Below, piece by piece: positions 63,344-64,000 of a stretch of DNA of 64,000 nt. Under the pieces are notes generated by a model. The model did not search any database and was not told the DNA's origin. It worked only from the letters and a program-made list of their open reading frames with translations. Made by a program: the position numbers and the translations under genes. Position 1 is the stretch's first letter. Every line of letters begins with the position of its first letter. Source of the stretch: JAVSMW01 sp032027005 (GTDB lineage Bacteria; Bacillota; Thermincolia; Thermincolales; UBA2595); the NCBI GenBank assembly GCA_032027005.1, contig JAVSMW010000003.1, positions 124,001 to 188,000 of the forward strand. Direction: 5' to 3'.

Positions 63344-64000
63344 AGAATTTTTTCCGCTTCGGCCAGAAGCTCATCCCGCAATATATGCCTATGAGGATAG
63401 TAATCCCGAATATCGTGGTTTGCTCAAAGTGGGTTATACCGCTATCAACGTTGAAAAGCGTGTGGAACAGCAATACCCAACAAAGCGACCGGATGGAAAG
63501 AAACCTTATCGCATAGTGTTTGCTGAATCTGCAATGTACTCCGACGGCAGTTCTTTCACAGACCATGACATTCACCGCGTACTGAAAAAGAAGGGATTCG
63601 CAAGTGTAGGCGGTGAGTGGTTTCGTTGCACGGTTGATGATGTTAAAGCGGCATACATAGCAGTTAGGGATCGTACCGAAAACGAGGAAAACCGCACCCG
63701 TGATTTCAAAATGAGACCGGAGCAGGATGAAGCTGTCAATAAGACCATTGAATACTACAAATCTGCGGCAAAAGAGAAAACTCAGCGTACCGCAAAATTT
63801 CTTTGGAATGCAAAGATGCGTTTCGGGAAAACTTTTGCCGCTTACCAACTGGCAAAGCGCATGGGTATGACAAAGATTTTGATTTTAACATTCAAGCCTG
63901 CTGTTGCGTCAGCGTGGAGTGAGGATTTATTAACTCATGTCGACTTCGAAGGATGGCAATTCATCAGTAAAGATGGTATGGCTTATGAGGATGCTGATGC
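63336..64000 (+). CDS. GIY-YIG-like (T5orf172) plus helicase restriction enzyme, partial
   Basis: 221 codons, cut by the window end. N-terminal ~95 residues are T5orf172/GIY-YIG-like: 'GLLKVGYTAINVEKRVEQQYP' and 'HRVLKKKGFASVGGEWFRC'. Then 'MRPEQDEAVNKTIEYY' begins a superfamily 2 DEAD/DEAH helicase, with motif I as 'WNAKMRFGKTFAAYQLA'. Likely restriction component of the methyltransferase operon. GGAGG lies 7 nt before ATG 63336; it overlaps the RhuM gene by 8 nt. Confidence 0.82.
   Translation, partial: MAKEFFPLRPEAHPAIYAYEDSNPEYRGLLKVGYTAINVEKRVEQQYPTKRPDGKKPYRIVFAESAMYSDGSSFTDHDIHRVLKKKGFASVGGEWFRCTVDDVKAAYIAVRDRTENEENRTRDFKMRPEQDEAVNKTIEYYKSAAKEKTQRTAKFLWNAKMRFGKTFAAYQLAKRMGMTKILILTFKPAVASAWSEDLLTHVDFEGWQFISKDGMAYEDAD

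Larger units (their letters stand above)
52270..64000. mobile_element. Integrative element with large serine recombinase; right end beyond window
   Basis: Content: large serine recombinase at the left edge facing outwards, Fic/VbhA pair, RHH protein, RepA-like ATPase, DUF6076 and DUF6550-type genes, XRE regulator and a restriction-modification-like module. These are typical cargo of clostridial conjugative or mobilisable elements. The left boundary is not exact (52.27-52.37 kb). No relaxase or T4SS gene is in the visible part. Confidence 0.75.

Noticed and set aside
1..64000. Genome-wide recoding of UGA
   Set aside because: Several genes end at UGA followed at once by terminators (for example at 6626-6628), so UGA is a stop in general.
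1..64000. CRISPR arrays, tRNA or rRNA genes
   Set aside because: No regularly spaced repeats and no recognisable tRNA or rRNA sequence were seen by eye; tRNAscan and Infernal were not available.

Overview
The window looks like a chromosome segment of a strictly anaerobic, Gram-positive, probably spore-forming Clostridia-type Firmicute (Peptococcaceae-like). Reasons: strong AGGAGG-type ribosome binding sites with frequent TTG/GTG starts, rho-independent hairpin-T terminators, DUF3231-type and MtaA/CmuA-type proteins, an anaerobe's oxygen-defence set (rubrerythrins, desulfoferrodoxin), a MetF-MetV fusion of the Wood-Ljungdahl type, and a mercury-methylation gene pair. Genus cannot be fixed from the sequence alone.

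Layout. 0.6-5 kb: methylenetetrahydrofolate reductase, and a CRP-like/AAA+/polyferredoxin membrane fusion. 5-9 kb: an eroded sigma-factor gene, two DUF3231 paralogues, a secreted protein, a DsbA/FrnE-like oxidoreductase with an in-frame UGA at the first active-site cysteine, NudC, and the 3' end of a group II intron. 9.3-12 kb: an apparently permuted substrate-binding lipoprotein and an MtaA/CmuA methyltransferase. 12.3-21 kb: SNF2 helicase, citrate synthase, ThiF-family enzyme, TusA-like protein, DUF454 protein and quinol-type NO reductase. 21-27.6 kb: a six-gene iron-uptake operon of the P19/FTR1 type behind a promoter carrying Fur boxes. 27.7-32.4 kb: Rnk-like factor and a cobalt-uptake operon (cbiMNQO plus cobK) behind a cobalamin riboswitch and a long structured leader. 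33-35 kb: hgcA and hgcB, each interrupted by one in-frame UGA best read as selenocysteine. 35-52 kb: HepT/MntA toxin-antitoxin pair, a second polyferredoxin, a membrane MutS-like ATPase, MFS transporter, uracil phosphoribosyltransferase, a decayed helicase, a 0.3-kb highly structured palindromic element, a TraB-family protein, an oxidative-stress operon and a triheme cytochrome. 52.3 kb to the end: an integrative element with a large serine recombinase, Fic/VbhA-type toxin-antitoxin, RepA-like ATPase and the start of a restriction-modification-like module that runs off the window.

How the genes work together. Cobalt import and cobamide synthesis feed corrinoid proteins, of which HgcA and the MtaA-like enzyme are in the window, and MetF supplies the methyl branch. 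The rubrerythrin-rubredoxin-desulfoferrodoxin operon and NO reductase handle oxygen and NO stress. Fur-controlled iron uptake supplies the many Fe-S and heme proteins.

The most notable result is three candidate selenoproteins in 28 kb (DsbA/FrnE-like, HgcA, HgcB). Each has UGA at a cysteine-type position and a hairpin just downstream. UGA is clearly a stop in other genes here. The second is the unexplained 296-nt multi-helix element at 46.2 kb. No tRNA, rRNA or CRISPR array was recognised, and no selenocysteine machinery (selA, selB, selC, selD) lies in the window.
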